Positions 3,229 to 5,353 of a stretch of 5,353 nt of DNA are shown here, one piece after another (within the stretch, counting starts at the first letter, position 1; each line of letters begins with the position of its first letter). The notes beneath the pieces were generated by a model. It was not told the origin of the DNA. It saw only the letters and a list, made by a program, of their open reading frames with translations, and made no database searches. Both the position numbers and the translations under genes were made by a program. The DNA lies in the NCBI GenBank assembly GCA_043800975.1, contig JAZDMK010000062.1, forward strand, positions 1-5,353, in the 5' to 3' direction. This DNA comes from JAZDMK01 sp043800975. GTDB taxonomy: Bacteria > Bacteroidota > Bacteroidia > Bacteroidales > JAHJDW01.

Positions 3229-5076
3229 TTAACTGCCTGTTACTTTTTCGAGGCGTTTCATGATTGAGAAAATGAAAATAGCTGCGAGTATGCAACAGAT
3301 GATGAATATTCCCCAGAGCATGTATAATTCGATTTTGCCCCATAACAAACTACCGACAAACAAAAACTTATTTCCGATTGCGGTTGCCAAAAGCCAGCCG
3401 CCCTGCATTAATCCCTGGAATCGGGGAGGAGCCACTTTAGAAACAAACGACAATCCGATAGGACTTAAGAAAAGTTCGGCAATGGTTAAAATCAGATAAG
3501 AGCTCATGAGCCAGTAAGGCGATACCCTCAGGTCTTCAGCAAAAGCGGCACCTCCCAGATCTTTCGGAGAAACCAGATTGAGCGAAGCAATCAGCACAAT
3601 GATAAAACCTATCGCTGCGATAAACATTCCATAGCCGATTTTTTTCGGGGATGATGGTTCTTTTCCTTTTTTGTTAAGCAGTGTAAAGATTCCCATTACC
3701 AAAGGAGTCAGCGCTACAATAAACAAAGGATTGAATGACTGAAATACTTCAGGAGAAATTAAATTCAGTGCAGGATAGTTGCTGGCGAAATAATAGCACA
3801 GATATCCGAATCCTAAAAATGCTGCTGCACCAATTAATTTCCAGGTTGTTTTTTTATTGAAGAACAACAAAGCACATCCGGCAATGGAAGCGATTACTGA
3901 TAAGATGGACCAGAGGTTGAAAAATAAATTAGTAAAAGGATCCACATATTGCGTTGTGTAATCGCGCGCAAACATTGTTAAAGTAAGACCATTCTGATGG
4001 AACGACATCCAGAAGAAAATAACAACAATGAAGACTAAGCAGAGAGCCACAATACGGGGCCTTTCTTCTTTTGTGGAAAACTGGAAAATCAATGAAACAA
4101 AACCTACAAACAATCCGACAGCCAGTCCGAGCTTGTAATCGATTTCTTTAATTTCAGTGTATCCGTCTGCGATATAGAAACCAACTGCAACAACAACCAT
4201 TAATCCGAGAGAAATAAATACGGCTTTCAGATTGTTGCCAAGGCTGACTGCAGATTTTGTATCCGTTGCAGGTTGCGCTGCTGCTTCCTTAGCCAGTTCT
4301 TTCTCTTTCGAAGGAATCAGTTTGTTAAATACAACATAAACTACAAGCGACAATACCATTGCGCAGGCAGCAATTCCAAAGGCATAATTAAATCCGGTTG
4401 AGAACACATTGATGTAATCGCTGGCAAATGCTGTTAAATCAGCTGTTGATTTTCCGCCACCCGAAATGATCGAGGCATCGGCTAATTTCTGCAGCTGTGC
4501 TGTGTCTTTCAGCGTGCCGTTCAGAAACTGATGACAGAGTGCAGGAAGGTTTGCATTTTCGATATAACCGTTTACTTCAAGCCAATATACTTTTACTGCT
4601 TTCGCAACAAAAGGAGCAAAGAAAGCGCCCACGTTGATACCCATATAGAAAATCATAAAGGCACTGTCGCGGAATTTGCGGTATTTGTCGTTGTCGTACA
4701 ATTGTCCCACGACTGCCTGCAGATTGCCTTTAAACAATCCGTTGCCCAATGCAATTACAAACAATGCGCTGATAGAAACCCACAGTTCGGAACCAGGAAC
4801 AGCAATAATACTGTATCCGGCAAACATGATGACTTGTCCGATCAGAATAACCGTTTTGTATTTCTTGGTCCAGTCGGCAATCAGGCCGCCAATCAGGGCA
4901 AGTGCATAAATGGCAAAGTAAAACCACGAATAATAACTGCCTGCCGTTTCTGCATCCAGTCCGTATCTTGCCTGTAAGAACATAACAAGAATCGCCATCA
5001 TGGTATAGAATCCGAAGCGCTCTCCCATATTCGTGAAGAACGCTACTAATAATCCTTTCGGGTGATCTTTTAACAT
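3229..5076 (-). CDS. POT/PTR2-family peptide transporter (major facilitator superfamily)
   Basis: This 615-residue inner-membrane protein probably imports di- and tripeptides with protons. Family marks, in order: the helix-1 motif NMGERFGFY (16-24; canonical ExxERFxxY), GNGLFKGN in helix 4 with Lys116, the PTR2 signature FYMGINVG (143-150), FWMSFHQNG in helix 7 (355-363; canonically FEQ), FQSFNPLF (445-452), and the helix-10 motif AELFLSPIGLSFVSKVAP (533-550) with Glu534. I count about 16 hydrophobic segments. Two (about 284-303, 314-333) match the HA/HB pair of bacterial POTs. Two more (about 383-405, 412-432) sit between the canonical helices 7 and 8. A loop of about 60 residues (165-227) lies between helices 5 and 6. 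The length exceeds the roughly 450-520 residues of well-studied bacterial members. Asn16 and His360 replace glutamates normally tied to proton coupling, so the coupling mechanism is uncertain. The ATG at 5076 gives a start at the first helix, 30 bases after the pepD stop; the short A-rich gap indicates cotranscription. Confidence 0.92.
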   Translation of the reverse strand: MLKDHPKGLLVAFFTNMGERFGFYTMMAILVMFLQARYGLDAETAGSYYSWFYFAIYALALIGGLIADWTKKYKTVILIGQVIMFAGYSIIAVPGSELWVSISALFVIALGNGLFKGNLQAVVGQLYDNDKYRKFRDSAFMIFYMGINVGAFFAPFVAKAVKVYWLEVNGYIENANLPALCHQFLNGTLKDTAQLQKLADASIISGGGKSTADLTAFASDYINVFSTGFNYAFGIAACAMVLSLVVYVVFNKLIPSKEKELAKEAAAQPATDTKSAVSLGNNLKAVFISLGLMVVVAVGFYIADGYTEIKEIDYKLGLAVGLFVGFVSLIFQFSTKEERPRIVALCLVFIVVIFFWMSFHQNGLTLTMFARDYTTQYVDPFTNLFFNLWSILSVIASIAGCALLFFNKKTTWKLIGAAAFLGFGYLCYYFASNYPALNLISPEVFQSFNPLFIVALTPLVMGIFTLLNKKGKEPSSPKKIGYGMFIAAIGFIIVLIASLNLVSPKDLGGAAFAEDLRVSPYWLMSSYLILTIAELFLSPIGLSFVSKVAPPRFQGLMQGGWLLATAIGNKFLFVGSLLWGKIELYMLWGIFIICCILAAIFIFSIMKRLEKVTGS

Positions 5077-5106
5077 AGTTGTTTTTTTTTATTGTTTAAC
5101 CATTAC

Positions 5107-5353
5107 TTATTTTTTCGGAGCATTCTTCAGGGTTTCCAGCAGGAAGTCCCAGAATTTTTTTACTGATTCGATGTTTACTTTTTCATCCGGGCTATGTGGG
5201 AAACGGATGGTAGGACCAAACGAGATCATATCCCAGTTGGGATACACACCGCCCAATAATCCGCATTCCAGACCTGCATGAATCGCTGCAATTTTTGGTT
5301 TTTTGTTAAACTGTTTTTCGTAAGCAGCCAGCATCTGTTTCAGGATAGGAGAA
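5107..5353 (-). CDS. pepD: Aminoacyl-histidine dipeptidase (M20 family), C-terminal part
   Basis: The frame is open to the right edge of the window, so only the last 81 residues are seen; the ATG at 5334 is internal. The fragment carries AIHAGLECG (visible residues 23-31), the block YPNWDMISFGPTIRFPHSPDE (37-57) and the closing KFWDFLLETLK, all typical of the C-terminus of PepD. His53 in PHSPDE is at the position of the C-terminal metal-binding histidine of the M20 family (known from E. coli PepD, about 485 residues). The enzyme is a cytoplasmic zinc peptidase that splits dipeptides such as Xaa-His. It is the upstream gene of an operon with the POT transporter, which fits uptake followed by cleavage of short peptides. 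The N-terminal catalytic half and the promoter are outside the window. Confidence 0.93.
   Translation of the reverse strand, partial: SPILKQMLAAYEKQFNKKPKIAAIHAGLECGLLGGVYPNWDMISFGPTIRFPHSPDEKVNIESVKKFWDFLLETLKNAPKK

Noticed and set aside
3098..3343. Minus-strand open frame of 81 codons overlapping the POT 3' end and the following gap
   Set aside because: It passes through the operon terminator and the hydrolase promoter in another frame, with no domain.
4531..4977. Plus-strand open frame of 148 codons opposite the POT gene
   Set aside because: It is a shadow of conserved transporter helices on the other strand, with no domain of its own.

Overview
The window comes from a member of the Bacteroidota, most likely an environmental or uncultured one. 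Four things point that way: a type IX secretion (T9SS) C-terminal sorting domain on a secreted hydrolase; a match to the Bacteroidota promoter form (TTTG, 19 bases, TAnnTTTG) upstream of that gene; A-rich leaders without Shine-Dalgarno sequences before the start codons; and a peptide transporter and PepD dipeptidase of the type common in this phylum. No rRNA, tRNA, CRISPR array, transposase gene or phage gene was found.

Layout. (1) Positions 2-451 (+) hold the 3' end of a gene whose product ends in a carboxypeptidase-regulatory-like beta-sandwich, followed by a strong intrinsic terminator (487-522). (2) Positions 523-1243 contain no credible gene. They are a mosaic of short repeats and hairpins: a 7-bp purine repeat, an 8-9 bp periodic repeat, a perfect 11-bp hairpin, a long-loop inverted repeat and a bipartite AGCGG/CAGCCC element. 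(3) Positions 1278-1856 (+) encode a small lipoprotein with its own likely promoter. It converges on (4) a minus-strand gene (1916-3082) for a secreted alpha/beta hydrolase with a T9SS sorting domain. The two share a bidirectional terminator at 1872-1899. (5) On the minus strand, a pepD-like aminoacyl-histidine dipeptidase (partial, running off the right edge) is followed after 30 bases by a 615-residue POT-family peptide transporter (3229-5076) and a terminator (3181-3208).

How the genes fit together. pepD and the POT gene form an obvious operon: the transporter brings di- and tripeptides into the cytoplasm and the dipeptidase cleaves them. The hydrolase has its own promoter and is a separate export-directed unit, predicted to be moved across the outer membrane by T9SS. 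The lipoprotein stands alone. I see no new multi-gene defence or mobile system. The parts most worth a second look are the repeat mosaic at 523-1183, the POT protein (two canonical proton-coupling glutamates appear replaced, and there is an apparent extra helical pair), and the secreted hydrolase of unknown substrate.
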